Shown: in pieces, positions 26,819 through 35,607 of the stretch
Position numbering within the stretch: the first letter of the stretch is position 1
Layout: each line of letters starts with the position of its first letter
Assembly (NCBI GenBank): GCA_937934745.1
Contig: CALGZC010000046.1
Span: forward strand, 1-57,588
DNA: 57,588 bases
Origin: an uncultured Blastocatellia bacterium
GTDB taxonomy: Bacteria > Acidobacteriota > Blastocatellia > Chloracidobacteriales > Chloracidobacteriaceae
Reading direction: 5' to 3'
The notes under the pieces: generated by a model
The model's database searches: none
The model's input: the letters and a program-made list of their open reading frames with translations, nothing else
Told to the model about the DNA's origin: nothing
Position numbers and translations under genes: made by a program

Positions 26819-27961
26819 ATGAAAAAATCACTGATCATTTTTACTGTGGTGTGCTTGGCCGCCACGGGTGCGTTGGTGGCCCAGAACTATCTGACCAAAC
26901 CGAAACCGCCGCTGACACTGACAACTGGCGACGTCAACGACTTTTTGGCCGACCTACCGCCGGCAAATCTTGCTGCCCTGCGCGACGATCCCAAGGGCAA
27001 GGACGAGTTCCGTAAGCAGATTGCCCGCTCACTGGCCATTGTCGCCGAGGCCGAACGGCGTGGCCTGTTCCAAAAGCCTGAAGTCAAAAGCCAGCTTGAC
27101 CTTGCCTACATGCAAATCGTCGGCGAAATCTGGAAACGCCGCTCAGAGGGCAAGGATACGTCTATTACGAAGGAAGACATTGCTGCCTTTTACCGTGAAC
27201 GTCCGACGGCCTTTGAAGATTTCCTGACACAAAACCCACAGTTTCGCCAGGCGCCCAAAATGGATGAGTTGAAGGAACGATACGGTGAGCTACAGGTCGC
27301 CTGTGTTCGCGGTGAAACCGCTGGCGTCAACAAAACGGCCGCTTTTCAACTGCACTGGCGATTGCTTCAGGCCAGCCTCGTCGGCAACGAGGTCATCGGC
27401 AAGCTTCAGGAAAGTGCCAAAGCTTCGGACGAAGAAATCGAGGCCTACTACAAAGCACACCCCGAGGAGTTTGAAGAGTACAAAGCAAGTCACATTTTGA
27501 TCTCCACAACCCCGGCGACGGCCCCACCGAACGCCAAGGCCCCAACTAAGCCACTGACCGAAGCAGAAGCGCGCGCCAAAGCCGAAGCCATCATTAAGCA
27601 ACTCCAGGGCGGAGCAGACTTCGCTAAGTTAGCCGAACAGTACTCCGACGATCCCGGCTCGAAGAAACAGGGTGGTGACTTAGGGTACTTCCGTGAAGGC
27701 ATGATGGTGACGCCCTTCTTTGAAGGTGTGAAGGCGCTTCAAGTGGGAAGCTTTACGACGACGCCGGTGCAGACACAGTTTGGCTTTCACATCATTAAGT
27801 TGTTCGACAAACGGCCTAAACCGTTGGATGAACCGACCAAGCGCGAAATTACCGAAAAACTCCGTCAGCGTAAGGTCGAGGCCAAGCTTGATGAACTCGT
27901 CGCCCGGTACGGGATTGTTGTCCCGAACGATTTCACCATTCCCCCAGCACCGACTTCATAG
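26819..27961 (+). CDS. Parvulin-type peptidyl-prolyl isomerase (SurA/PrsA-like)
   Basis: The 380-residue protein has an N-terminal membrane anchor or signal segment (KKSLIIFTVVCLAATGALVA), a helical SurA-type N domain at about 35-210, and a parvulin domain at about 215-345: ASHILIS, then ADFAKLAEQYSDDPGSKKQGGDLGYF, ending FGFHIIKLFD. It should catalyse prolyl isomerisation and chaperone proteins in the periplasm. An Ala/Pro-rich insert of about 20 residues separates the first parvulin strand from its helix. AGGA seven bases before the ATG supports the start. The acyl-CoA dehydrogenase gene begins 29 bases after the stop. Confidence 0.9.
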   Translation: MKKSLIIFTVVCLAATGALVAQNYLTKPKPPLTLTTGDVNDFLADLPPANLAALRDDPKGKDEFRKQIARSLAIVAEAERRGLFQKPEVKSQLDLAYMQIVGEIWKRRSEGKDTSITKEDIAAFYRERPTAFEDFLTQNPQFRQAPKMDELKERYGELQVACVRGETAGVNKTAAFQLHWRLLQASLVGNEVIGKLQESAKASDEEIEAYYKAHPEEFEEYKASHILISTTPATAPPNAKAPTKPLTEAEARAKAEAIIKQLQGGADFAKLAEQYSDDPGSKKQGGDLGYFREGMMVTPFFEGVKALQVGSFTTTPVQTQFGFHIIKLFDKRPKPLDEPTKREITEKLRQRKVEAKLDELVARYGIVVPNDFTIPPAPTS

Positions 27962-27990
27962 CGCACTGGTACAGAAGGAGGCTCGCCGCC

Positions 27991-29175
27991 ATGCAGTTCA
28001 ACGAAGAACATCAGCTTTTCCGCAAAACACTCCGCGACTTTATCGAAAAGGAAATCAACCCGTACGTTGACCAGTGGGAGAAAGATGGCATATGGCCGGC
28101 CCACGATGTGCTCAAGAAAATGGGTGATCTTGATTTTCTGGGCGTCAACTATCCGACAGAGTACGGCGGGTTGGGATTAGACTACTGGTACAACGTCATC
28201 CGTGCCGAGGAGTTAGGGCGCATCCCCTGTGGCGGTGTTCCGATGGGGATCACGGTGCACACGGACATGTGCACCCCGGCGCTGGCCGAGTTTGGCTCGC
28301 ACGAACTCAAAAAGCGCTTTCTCGAACCGGCGATTCGTGGGACGCAGGTCGGCGCAATTGCCGTTTCCGAACCCGATGCCGGCTCGGATGTTGCCCGCAT
28401 TCGGACGCGCGCCGAGTCGGATGGCGACCACTACGTTATTACCGGCAACAAGATGTGGATCACTAACGGCACCCAGGCCGACTGGGTCTGTTTACTGGCA
28501 CGCACCTCGCCTGGCGAATCGTTTGAAGGCATGTCGCTCATCATGGTGCCGACCGATACGCCGGGCTTTATCGTCAGCCGGAAAATCGAGAAGCTCGGCA
28601 ACTGGTCGTCGGATACGGCAGAACTGGCATTTGAAGGTGTTCGCGTCCCGAAATGGTTTCGCATCGGCGAGGAGGGTCAGGGTTTCAAGCTACAGATGCA
28701 GCAGTTTCAGAAGGAACGCCTCATTGCTGCCGTCACCTGCTATGCCGGCGCCGAACGGATTGTCGAACTCACGAAAAACTATCTCAAGACACGCAAGACC
28801 TTTGGCAAGCCACTGATTGACAATCAATACATTCAGTTCCGGCTCGCGGAAGTCGTCACCGAAATCGAGTGTCTGCGGCAGCTTTGCTACCACTGCACGG
28901 AAAAACTCATCGCCGGGCAGGACATGACGCGCGAAGCGTCAATGGCAAAGCTCAAGGGAGGGCAACTTGTGCGACTGGTCGCCGATGTCTGCCTCCAGTT
29001 CCACGGCGGGATGGGGTACACCGAAGAGTATCCACTCGCACGGTACTACCGCGACTCACGACTGTTCCCCATCGGTGGCGGTGCCGATGAGATCATGATG
29101 AGCATCATTGCGAAGTATGAGGGGTTCTACACTGAGCGACCGCGGGTGACGGCGACGAAATCAGCGACCGCATGA
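27991..29175 (+). CDS. Acyl-CoA dehydrogenase (LCAD/IVD-type active site)
   Basis: This 394-residue FAD enzyme oxidises an acyl-CoA to the enoyl-CoA. Family motifs are present: AIAVSEPDAGSDVA and KMWITNGTQAD in the beta domain, and GGMGYTEEYPLARYYRD near the end. In most short- and medium-chain enzymes the catalytic Glu lies in the terminal YEGT motif; here that site reads IGGGADEIM, with Gly. A Glu in CYAGAERIVEL near residue 255 occupies the place of the base in long-chain and isovaleryl-CoA dehydrogenases (inference). AAGGAGG supports the ATG. Confidence 0.93.
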   Translation: MQFNEEHQLFRKTLRDFIEKEINPYVDQWEKDGIWPAHDVLKKMGDLDFLGVNYPTEYGGLGLDYWYNVIRAEELGRIPCGGVPMGITVHTDMCTPALAEFGSHELKKRFLEPAIRGTQVGAIAVSEPDAGSDVARIRTRAESDGDHYVITGNKMWITNGTQADWVCLLARTSPGESFEGMSLIMVPTDTPGFIVSRKIEKLGNWSSDTAELAFEGVRVPKWFRIGEEGQGFKLQMQQFQKERLIAAVTCYAGAERIVELTKNYLKTRKTFGKPLIDNQYIQFRLAEVVTEIECLRQLCYHCTEKLIAGQDMTREASMAKLKGGQLVRLVADVCLQFHGGMGYTEEYPLARYYRDSRLFPIGGGADEIMMSIIAKYEGFYTERPRVTATKSATA

Positions 29176-29202
29176 TAGGGCATGATAGGGGACGTTGGAA
29201 AC

Positions 29203-29259
29203 GGCACACCGGCAACGGGAATCACGTTGCCGGTGTGTTACCCCGGTTGCCGGTGTGCC
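29203..29259. repeat. Alternative hairpin built from GTTGCCGGTGT repeats
   Basis: CACACCGGCAACG 29205-29217 pairs perfectly with 29225-29237. The same left arm, from 29203, also pairs over 14 bases with 29246-29259, so two mutually exclusive hairpins are possible. GTTGCCGGTGT recurs at 29402-29412 inside the end of the phasin-like gene. The element lies between convergent genes and may terminate the acyl-CoA dehydrogenase transcript. Confidence 0.55.
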
Positions 29260-29375
29260 CCTCGGTCGGCTTCGCGCCGAGGTAGTGAGTAAGCCTGGCT
29301 GAGCAGGGCAGGACGCTTCTGTGACGGATGACCTTGCACCGACAGGATGTGTGCGCCGGATTGTATGCCGGGTAG

Positions 29376-29393
29376 GGCCGCCAAGTGGCGGCC
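29376..29393 (-). terminator. Hairpin immediately after the phasin-like gene
   Basis: GGCCGCC 29376-29382 pairs with GGCGGCC 29387-29393. It lies directly after the stop codon on the minus strand but has no T run, so it may be a weak terminator or 3'-end stabiliser. Confidence 0.4.
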
Positions 29394-29394
29394 A

Positions 29395-30030
29395 CTACGC
29401 AGTTGCCGGTGTTGCCCCCGGTTCTCCGACCGGTTCGGCCTTCCGTCGGGCAACTACCTTCGCTTCCTTGTCAAGCTTGCGCGACATCCTCTCCACCTGG
29501 TTGAGGATGCGCTTGATGTCCGATCCATTCGCCAAATCCAACGAGGCAACGACGTTGAGGACCTCTTCCCGGAGGGCTTCTTTGTCAAAGGTGGCCTTTC
29601 TCGATTTGGTCGTCGTCGCATCCGTCAGCCGCCGAACAAGGGCGTCGAAAAACTGCTGAAGCCGCTCGGTGACAGGCTTGAGTTGGCTCAACGAAGCTTC
29701 TCCAAGTTTACTGACTTGCCGTTCGATGTCTTTGCCGGTGGGCAACTCCAAGCTGGGGAGCTTGGGAAGCGGCAGCGCCGGTGCCGTCAATTCAACTTCG
29801 TTGCCGCGCGCAGCGGCGTCGGCAAAGAATTTCTGAATGGTATCGCGGACGACCAGCGCGGTACCGATGCCAAATCGAATCCCCCTCACGGTCACCTCCG
29901 AGATGATGTCCAATGGTGGGCGTGAGGTCGTCTGAGCAGCAAGGCGTTGTGCCGCTTTGGAGCGCCCCTTCGGGGACGCCGTCGCAGCCGGTTTGCGGGT
30001 GGTTTTTCTTGTCGTCTTGGTCGTTGTCAT
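29395..30030 (-). CDS. Phasin-like protein with histone H1-like basic N-terminus
   Basis: The 211-residue protein starts with about 35 Lys/Thr/Ala-rich residues (TTTKTTRKTTRKPAATASPK) like histone H1-type or PhaF tails. A short segment around EVTVRGIRFGIGTALVVRDTIQKFFADAA follows, then a Leu-heptad helical part (LGEASLSQLKPVTERLQQFFDAL) with a basic C-terminus. PhaF-type phasins join a granule-binding helix to a DNA-binding basic tail; here the order is reversed. AAGGAG nine bases before the ATG fixes the start. Its position after phaR supports a storage-granule role. The family match is inference. Confidence 0.6.
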   Translation of the reverse strand: MTTTKTTRKTTRKPAATASPKGRSKAAQRLAAQTTSRPPLDIISEVTVRGIRFGIGTALVVRDTIQKFFADAAARGNEVELTAPALPLPKLPSLELPTGKDIERQVSKLGEASLSQLKPVTERLQQFFDALVRRLTDATTTKSRKATFDKEALREEVLNVVASLDLANGSDIKRILNQVERMSRKLDKEAKVVARRKAEPVGEPGATPATA

Positions 30031-30094
30031 ATGAGTGCGCTCCTTGTATGAAGGGAATCGTTGAGAAGGGAAAGCGAGGGTATTCGCCTACGGG

Positions 30095-30733
30095 CTAACC
30101 GGCGCGCAGCCGCCGGCGGGCCGGTCGTGCATTGCCGTTGGTGGTCTCAGGTGCTACCGGCTCGGTCGTTGCGTCTCCGCTGGCTTGGTTGGCGGCAGTG
30201 AGTTTGCTGACACGCTTTTCAAGTTCAGCCACACGCCGCTGGAGGCGGGTAAACTCGGCTGCCGACGGAACCCCGCGGGCCCCCAACTGCTCTGTGACAC
30301 ACTGAGCAACGAATGTTTCAATGACTGAACGCAACGCTGGGGCCAGCTCGTCGGCGTTGCCTGCTTCCTTAGTGCCAGGGCGGAGAGCATCCCGGAGCAT
30401 GGCTCCCAGACGTTCAAACTGACGATCAATCTGCTGGACGGTATCCAGCCCGGCCGAAACTGTTCGCCGCATGTAGCCGAAAAACAGATCACTCGGCTGC
30501 CGGATGAAAGACACCAGAGCGCTGCGCGAAATCGGCTCTGCCGGTTGGCGCACCGTTGCGGCGGCAATCTTGGAAAGCGTGGCCTCAGTAATATCTTCGC
30601 CGGTTTCCTTATCAATGACTTGCACTTCTTCGCCGGCCTGAATGAAGTCGGCCAGCTCGTCGAGCTTGACATAACGCCGCGCGGCAACGTCATAGAGTTT
30701 ACGGTTAGCGTAGCGTCTGATTGTCCGTGCCAT
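30095..30733 (-). CDS. phaR: Polyhydroxyalkanoate synthesis repressor PhaR
   Basis: The 212-residue regulator begins with the PHB/PHA accumulation DNA-binding domain (RTIRRYANRKLYDVAARRYVKLDELADFI), followed by the PHB_acc region (EDITEATLSKIAAATV) and a helical part that binds the polymer in known PhaR proteins (LVSFIRQPSDLFFGYMRRT). The C-terminus has a coiled coil and a basic tail. GGATGG lies about 12 bases before the ATG at 30733. Two copies of a palindrome sit 68-116 bases upstream and probably mediate autorepression. No PHA synthase is in the window. Confidence 0.88.
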   Translation of the reverse strand: MARTIRRYANRKLYDVAARRYVKLDELADFIQAGEEVQVIDKETGEDITEATLSKIAAATVRQPAEPISRSALVSFIRQPSDLFFGYMRRTVSAGLDTVQQIDRQFERLGAMLRDALRPGTKEAGNADELAPALRSVIETFVAQCVTEQLGARGVPSAAEFTRLQRRVAELEKRVSKLTAANQASGDATTEPVAPETTNGNARPARRRLRAG

Positions 30734-30800
30734 ACCGTCTGTCCATCCTTTTTGGTGTTGGAAATAGGAAAGAGGACGTAAGCCGATGCTGATCGTAGAG

Positions 30801-30849
30801 TAACGCAATGCGTCAAAAAGAGTCAATCGAAAAGTAACGCAATGCGTTA
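30801..30849 (-). promoter_or_regulatory. Twin palindromic operators upstream of phaR
   Basis: TAACGCAATGCGTTA at 30835-30849 is a perfect 15-base palindrome. A second copy, matching 14 of 15 bases, lies at 30801-30815. The copies start 34 bases apart, about three helical turns. They lie 68-116 bases before the phaR ATG, between it and hisZ, and are the most likely PhaR binding sites, controlling phaR and perhaps the phasin-like gene. Confidence 0.7.
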
Positions 30850-30902
30850 GCAAAGCGCTCCGGTTGTTCGGGTAAATATAAGAAAAATAAGTGTGAAGCG
30901 TG

Positions 30903-32015
30903 CTACTCTCGCGGCGGAAACGAATGTCGCGCTGTGTGAATTTCAACCCGTTCCCCGGCTCGCCGGCAGCGGCGCGCCTGCTGAAACGCAACCGTCAGGT
31001 CATCTCCATCAGCTTCCAGGCGGGTGGCCGTCGGCAGCAAAAGAGGGAGCCAGTCGGCAATGTCCACCAAGCGGTCGAGTGAAAGCTGGAAACCCACCGC
31101 AGGTTCGGCCGCCCCAAAGAGGCGGGTGAGGGCATCGTAGCGCCCGCCGCTGCCAAGGGCGATGCCGCTGCCGGGAGCATAGATGTGGAATGTCATCCCA
31201 GTGTAGTAGGTGAGACGGCTCACATCGGCGGCGTCGAAGGTCAGTCGGTCGGCAATACCGAGGGCTGCCGCCACGTCGAAAACGTGTTCTAAGTCTTCCA
31301 GCGCGGCTCGAATCTGGGCGTTCGTGGTGTGCTGGCGAATGTGCTGCAGGGCGGCCAACCGTCCATGGGTAGACAGGATGTCGCTCCAGACGGAGGATGC
31401 GCCGTGGTCACGCAGCCAGGATGCCAACGCGGTGAACCGCCGCCGATCAACAAGGTCGCGTAAGGCATCGTGCTGTGCTGCGGAGAGCTGCAATTCCTCG
31501 GCGATCCCGGCCAGCAGACCCGCGTGGCCGAGCGACACCTGAACGGTCGTAAGACCCAGACGCTCCAGTGCCTCAAGGGCGACAAGTAACACCTCGACGT
31601 CGGCCTCCAGACGATCGTTGCCGAAGAGTTCGGCCCCAAGTTGCCAACTAGTCTGGGTGACGCGGCGGGCTGTCTGGGCATTTTGGAAGACTTCCCCGAC
31701 GTAACACAACCGAATCGGTCGCGGCCAATCTTGGCAACGCAGGGCGACGGTGCGGGCTACCAGGGAGGTCAAATCCGGGCGGAGCGCCAACAGCTCCCCG
31801 GCGACATCTGTGAAGCAGTATGTTGCCTCCGCCGAATGCGCGCCGGCGCTCTGGGCGAACAGAGCGTAGGCATCATAGACCGGGAGGAGGATTTCTTCGT
31901 ACGACCAGCCGTGGAACGTCTCGAAGACGATTCGCTCGATCGCCCGGCGGCGACGGACTTCCGGCCCGAGTACGTAGGTCACACCGGTGGGCAATCTCAG
32001 CAGGGCGTCGATCAT
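30903..32015 (-). CDS. hisZ: ATP phosphoribosyltransferase regulatory subunit HisZ
   Basis: The 370-residue protein is a class II histidyl-tRNA synthetase paralogue that lacks the C-terminal anticodon-binding domain of HisS. Motif-2-like RLCYVGEVFQN and the GSGGRYDAL region remain, the latter near residue 310, as in HisZ. HisZ pairs with a short-form HisG in the first step of histidine synthesis. No hisG or other his gene is adjacent. The gene is transcribed toward phaR with 169 bases between. A degenerate HisS-like protein of other function is the alternative. Confidence 0.85.
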   Translation of the reverse strand: MIDALLRLPTGVTYVLGPEVRRRRAIERIVFETFHGWSYEEILLPVYDAYALFAQSAGAHSAEATYCFTDVAGELLALRPDLTSLVARTVALRCQDWPRPIRLCYVGEVFQNAQTARRVTQTSWQLGAELFGNDRLEADVEVLLVALEALERLGLTTVQVSLGHAGLLAGIAEELQLSAAQHDALRDLVDRRRFTALASWLRDHGASSVWSDILSTHGRLAALQHIRQHTTNAQIRAALEDLEHVFDVAAALGIADRLTFDAADVSRLTYYTGMTFHIYAPGSGIALGSGGRYDALTRLFGAAEPAVGFQLSLDRLVDIADWLPLLLPTATRLEADGDDLTVAFQQARRCRRAGERVEIHTARHSFPPRE

Positions 32016-32222
32016 AACCGGCAGGGTGCAATAGTGTAAGACGCAATATGCTTACAAGGCTTGGGGGTGGGCAAGCCGTCGGCCCTGAGGCCAGAGGCGG
32101 GGCCCTGGATGGTGGTCGCCTGCGAACTGACTGTCATCCGTTGCGAGCGCGCCACTGGTGACGCACAATATCCGAAACCCTTGCCGAACTCCACAGGATA
32201 ACCAGGGAGCTGAAGGCAACAC

Positions 32223-33158
32223 ATGACGGATACGCCCACGCTGGCCGATTGCATTGAGGATTTCAAAAAATTTTTGATGTACGAGCGGAACGCTTCGGTG
32301 CACACCCTGCGCTGCTATTTAGGAGACCTGGAGCAGTTTTACGATTTTCTCTGTCCACCGGATGCCCAGGGTGTGCGTCGCCCCGTCAGTGTTCACGACA
32401 TTGACAATATCACCATTCGGGAATACCTCGCGACGTTGTACGACAAGCGCAAGAAGAAAACCTCGATTGCCCGCAAACTGGCAACGCTGCGGGCTTTTTT
32501 CCGGCATCTGTGCCGCGTCGGTGTCCTGGAACTCAATCCGGCCCAACTGGTGGCGTCGCCCCGCTTAGAAAAAAAACTGCCCAATCACCTGACCGTTGAG
32601 GAAGCAATGCGCTTTGTCGAGATGCCTGATCTGGATACGGTCTTGGGCAAACGCGACCGGGCAATTCTCGAGATGCTTTACGCCACCGGCGTTCGCGTCT
32701 CAGAGTTGGTCGGCATGAACTTGGAAGATATTGACTTCAAGAACCAATGCGTCCGTGTACGGGGCAAAGGGCGTAAGGAACGCATTGTACCGTTTGGCGA
32801 CCACGCGCGGATGGCACTCGAACTCTACCTTGGCGTCCGAAGCCAACTGCTGGCCCATGCCCCGGAGGATAAACGGGAACCGAACTGTGTCTTTTTCAAC
32901 TACCAGGGGACCCGGCTGACAACGCGCTCGGTGGGTCGTCTCATTGAAAAATACATTCGCCAGTGCAGTGACATCCACCACATCAGTCCCCACAGCCTGC
33001 GGCACTCATTTGCCACGCACCTGCTCAACGCGGGTGCCGACCTCCGCGCCATTCAGGAGCTGCTCGGTCACGCACGGCTGACGACAACCCAGCAGTACCT
33101 GCACGTTTCAACAGACCGCCTGATGGAAGTCTATGACCGGTCACACCCAAAAGCCTAG
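32223..33158 (+). CDS. xerC: Tyrosine site-specific recombinase XerC/XerD
   Basis: The 311-residue recombinase resolves chromosome dimers at dif with its partner. The N-terminal SAM-like core-binding domain includes [17 protein letters not shown], and the C-terminal catalytic domain contains R in [12 protein letters not shown] in [22 protein letters not shown] with the H-x-x-R pair, H in LLGHARLTT and the nucleophile Tyr in QQYLHVS. All six catalytic residues are present. XerC is preferred over XerD from the overall pattern, but this is not certain. GAAGG precedes the ATG. Its end overlaps nadD by 26 bases. Confidence 0.9.
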   Translation: MTDTPTLADCIEDFKKFLMYERNASVHTLRCYLGDLEQFYDFLCPPDAQGVRRPVSVHDIDNITIREYLATLYDKRKKKTSIARKLATLRAFFRHLCRVGVLELNPAQLVASPRLEKKLPNHLTVEEAMRFVEMPDLDTVLGKRDRAILEMLYATGVRVSELVGMNLEDIDFKNQCVRVRGKGRKERIVPFGDHARMALELYLGVRSQLLAHAPEDKREPNCVFFNYQGTRLTTRSVGRLIEKYIRQCSDIHHISPHSLRHSFATHLLNAGADLRAIQELLGHARLTTTQQYLHVSTDRLMEVYDRSHPKA

Positions 33159-33891
33159 CTTGGAAACGGGTCCACTGTCATCCGACCTGGTGACAACGCT
33201 GACTTCACGGCGGCGGGTCGGTTTGCTGGGCGGGACGTTTGACCCAATTCACTATGGTCATCTGCGGCTGGCAGAGAGCCTGGCCGCAATTTTCAACTTC
33301 GACGAGTTGCTGTTTATTCCGACCTACAGTCCGCCGCACAAGGATTTTGACCGCGTCACTTCGGCCTACCACCGCTACGCAATGACGGTGCTGGCCACGC
33401 TCCAGATGGACATTGCTAAGGTGTCCATGGTGGAAATCTTTGCCCCGGAGCGTCCCTATACGGCCGACACGGTGGCGACCATGCGCAAAACCTACGGCCC
33501 GGACACCCACCTGTTCTTTATGATGGGGGCAGATTCCTTTGTGAGTTTGCCCAAGTGGGAGCGATATGAGACACTGCTTGATAGTTGTCATCTGATCGTC
33601 ATGATGCGTCCGAAGTATGAAGTCGGTGACTTGGCAACCCTGGCCGAGCAGTACGGTGTTGACCGCGTGGTGGATTTGCGCGGCGGGCGAGCCAGTCAAC
33701 GCGCCGTTACCAGTAACTTAGACGCCGGCATGCATGTGTTTTTGACGGATTTATTTGCGCTCGACGTATCGGCGACCGATATTCGCCAGGCTGTCAGCGA
33801 AGGGCGTTCCATTGCCCGCTTCGTCCCGCCGCTGGTGGAGCGCTACATTCACGTCTACGGACTTTACACAAACGGACACCATACGCGATGA
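33133..33891 (+). CDS. nadD: Nicotinate-nucleotide adenylyltransferase
   Basis: It makes nicotinate adenine dinucleotide from NaMN and ATP in NAD synthesis. The 252-residue product has the nucleotidyltransferase [11 protein letters not shown] motif, then PTYSPPHK and the late site [14 protein letters not shown] (ISSTxIR type), all NadD hallmarks. A 25-30-residue non-conserved N-terminal extension precedes the first strand. The start overlaps xerC, and its stop overlaps the rsfS start in an ATGA, so the three genes form a translationally coupled operon. Confidence 0.94.
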   Translation: MTGHTQKPSLETGPLSSDLVTTLTSRRRVGLLGGTFDPIHYGHLRLAESLAAIFNFDELLFIPTYSPPHKDFDRVTSAYHRYAMTVLATLQMDIAKVSMVEIFAPERPYTADTVATMRKTYGPDTHLFFMMGADSFVSLPKWERYETLLDSCHLIVMMRPKYEVGDLATLAEQYGVDRVVDLRGGRASQRAVTSNLDAGMHVFLTDLFALDVSATDIRQAVSEGRSIARFVPPLVERYIHVYGLYTNGHHTR

Positions 33892-34322
33892 CCAACGAGA
33901 CGTTGTCTGCCGTACCGGCGCGTCAGGCGTCGGTTGTCTCCGAACGCACCCCTCCTAAAGTCGAAGACCGCCGCGTGTGGAAGGCGCTCTATGCGCTCCA
34001 GGAAAAGAAAAGCGTCGCGCCGGTTGTGCTCGACATCAGCCAACTGACTTCGTTTGCAGACTACTTTGTGATCGCTACGGGAACATCGTCGCGGCACGTC
34101 CAAGCGCTGGCTGATGAAGTCGAAAAGCAGCTGGGCGCACTCCAGACGTACCCGCGCCACATTGAAGGATACGCCGACGGCGAATGGGTCCTGATGGATT
34201 ACGGGGATTTCATCGTCCATGTCTTCACGGCCGAGCAGCGCGACTTTTACGGCCTGGAACGCCTATGGAGTGATGCCGGCAAGCTGGTTCTCCACGATGA
34301 TGAGCCGCCGCCGACCCACTAA
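33888..34322 (+). CDS. rsfS: Ribosomal silencing factor RsfS
   Basis: The 144-residue RsfS/Iojap/YbeB protein binds ribosomal protein uL14 and blocks subunit joining under starvation. The conserved core is VVLDISQLTSFADYFVIATGTSSRHVQALADEV, then the EGYADGEWVLMDYGDFIVHVF segment and YGLERLW near the end. It has a short extra N-terminus of about 25 residues. The ATGA overlap with nadD is the common nadD-rsfS arrangement. Confidence 0.95.
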   Translation: MTNETLSAVPARQASVVSERTPPKVEDRRVWKALYALQEKKSVAPVVLDISQLTSFADYFVIATGTSSRHVQALADEVEKQLGALQTYPRHIEGYADGEWVLMDYGDFIVHVFTAEQRDFYGLERLWSDAGKLVLHDDEPPPTH

Positions 34323-34396
34323 GCAGGCGCAGTGAACGCTGCCGCCACACGCAAGTCATTGGTCAATGTATGCAATGTCACATCCATGAAACCTCG

Positions 34397-34424
34397 ATCC
34401 CCGCCGCTTTGCTATAGTGGGGAT
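34397..34424 (+). promoter_or_regulatory. Possible promoter and overlapping inverted repeat for the phosphofructokinase gene
   Basis: TATAGT at 34413-34418 is a reasonable -10 box 73 bases before the ATG. ATCCCC 34397-34402 and GGGGAT 34419-34424 form an inverted repeat that surrounds it, so a bound regulator could block polymerase. No good -35 hexamer is seen 17 bases upstream. Confidence 0.3.
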
Positions 34425-34490
34425 GGTCGGTCGGGCTTGTCGCCGACGGGTTGCGGCCATCATTTTCCTCGAAAGGCCGAGGTAGCGGTC

Positions 34491-35531
34491 ATGGAAGTTC
34501 GTACGGTGGGTGTCTTGACGGGCGGTGGCGATGCGCCCGGACTCAATGCCGCGCTACGCGCCGTTGTTCGCCGCGCGATGCAGTACGGGATTCGCATTCT
34601 GGGTATTCATCAAGGCTGGGGCGGACTGATCAACGGACGTGTCGAACCGCTGACACGGTATTCCGTCTCCGGCATTCTGCCGCGTGGCGGCACGATTCTC
34701 GGTACATCGCGCATCAATCCGCTCCAGAACGATGAAATTACCGAACGGATCGGTACTAACTGGCGCAAGTATGAATTGGACGCCCTGATCGTCATTGGTG
34801 GGGAAGGCACGTTGAGTGCAGCACTGGAAATGCACCGGCGGTACGGCTATCCGATTGTCGGTGTCCCGAAGACGATTGACAACGATTTGTGCGGGACGGA
34901 CATGACGTTTGGCTTCGATACGGCGCTCTCTGTCGCCACGGAAGCCATTGACCGGCTACACACGACGGCGGAGTCTCACGATCGCGTCATGGTTGTCGAA
35001 GTGATGGGACGGCATGCCGGTTGGATTGCGGCCGGAGCCGGCATCGCCGGCGGTGCCGACATTATTCTCGTGCCAGAGCACCCGTTTCGCATCAGTGAGG
35101 TTTGCCAGATTCTCAATCACCGCAAATCCCTGGGGCGGTTTTTCTCGATCATTGTTGTTGCCGAGGATGCACATCCGCATCCGGATGAAGACTTCCTCAC
35201 TGCGGAGGAGCGTGCGCGTGTGTACCAGCACACGCGCTTGGGTGGTATCGGCCATCTATTGGCGAAAAAGGTTGAAGAACTGACCGGCATTGAAACCCGC
35301 GTCACCGTCCTTGGCTACACGCAGCGCGGCGGTGTGCCGACGGCGTATGACCGCTTGCTGGCGACACGCCTGGGTGTCAAGGCCGTGGACATGGTGCGCG
35401 CCGGTGAATTCGGCTGCATGGCTGCGCTGCAAGGCATGCGCATGGCTTCGGTGCCGATTGAGCAGGCCGTTGCCTGCATTAAGCGTTTGGATGACGAATT
35501 GTATGAGACAGCGCGCGTCTTCTTCGGATAG
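34491..35531 (+). CDS. pfkA: 6-phosphofructokinase, group III type
   Basis: The 346-residue glycolytic kinase phosphorylates fructose 6-phosphate. Motifs: GGDAPGLNAAL, GGEGTLSAA and PKTIDNDLCGTD. The Gly at the nucleotide-discriminating site (GGEG rather than GGDD) together with Lys in PKTIDND is the combination of ATP-using group III enzymes; PPi-using enzymes carry Asp at the first site. The chemistry is therefore probably ATP-dependent (inference). GAGG lies eight bases before the ATG at 34491; an upstream in-frame extension of 53 codons shows no family similarity. MGRHAGWIAAGAGIAGGAD is also present. Confidence 0.93.
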   Translation: MEVRTVGVLTGGGDAPGLNAALRAVVRRAMQYGIRILGIHQGWGGLINGRVEPLTRYSVSGILPRGGTILGTSRINPLQNDEITERIGTNWRKYELDALIVIGGEGTLSAALEMHRRYGYPIVGVPKTIDNDLCGTDMTFGFDTALSVATEAIDRLHTTAESHDRVMVVEVMGRHAGWIAAGAGIAGGADIILVPEHPFRISEVCQILNHRKSLGRFFSIIVVAEDAHPHPDEDFLTAEERARVYQHTRLGGIGHLLAKKVEELTGIETRVTVLGYTQRGGVPTAYDRLLATRLGVKAVDMVRAGEFGCMAALQGMRMASVPIEQAVACIKRLDDELYETARVFFG

Positions 35532-35607
35532 ACTTTTTATCCTGCACACGCGCTGTTGGCGTTCACCGGAGCAGTGACGACAGGTCGCTACGTCTGCTTG
35601 CCAGCCC

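Noticed and set aside
30154-30816. 220-codon minus-strand frame overlapping phaR
   Set aside because: The PhaR DNA-binding domain is in the other frame; this is a shadow.
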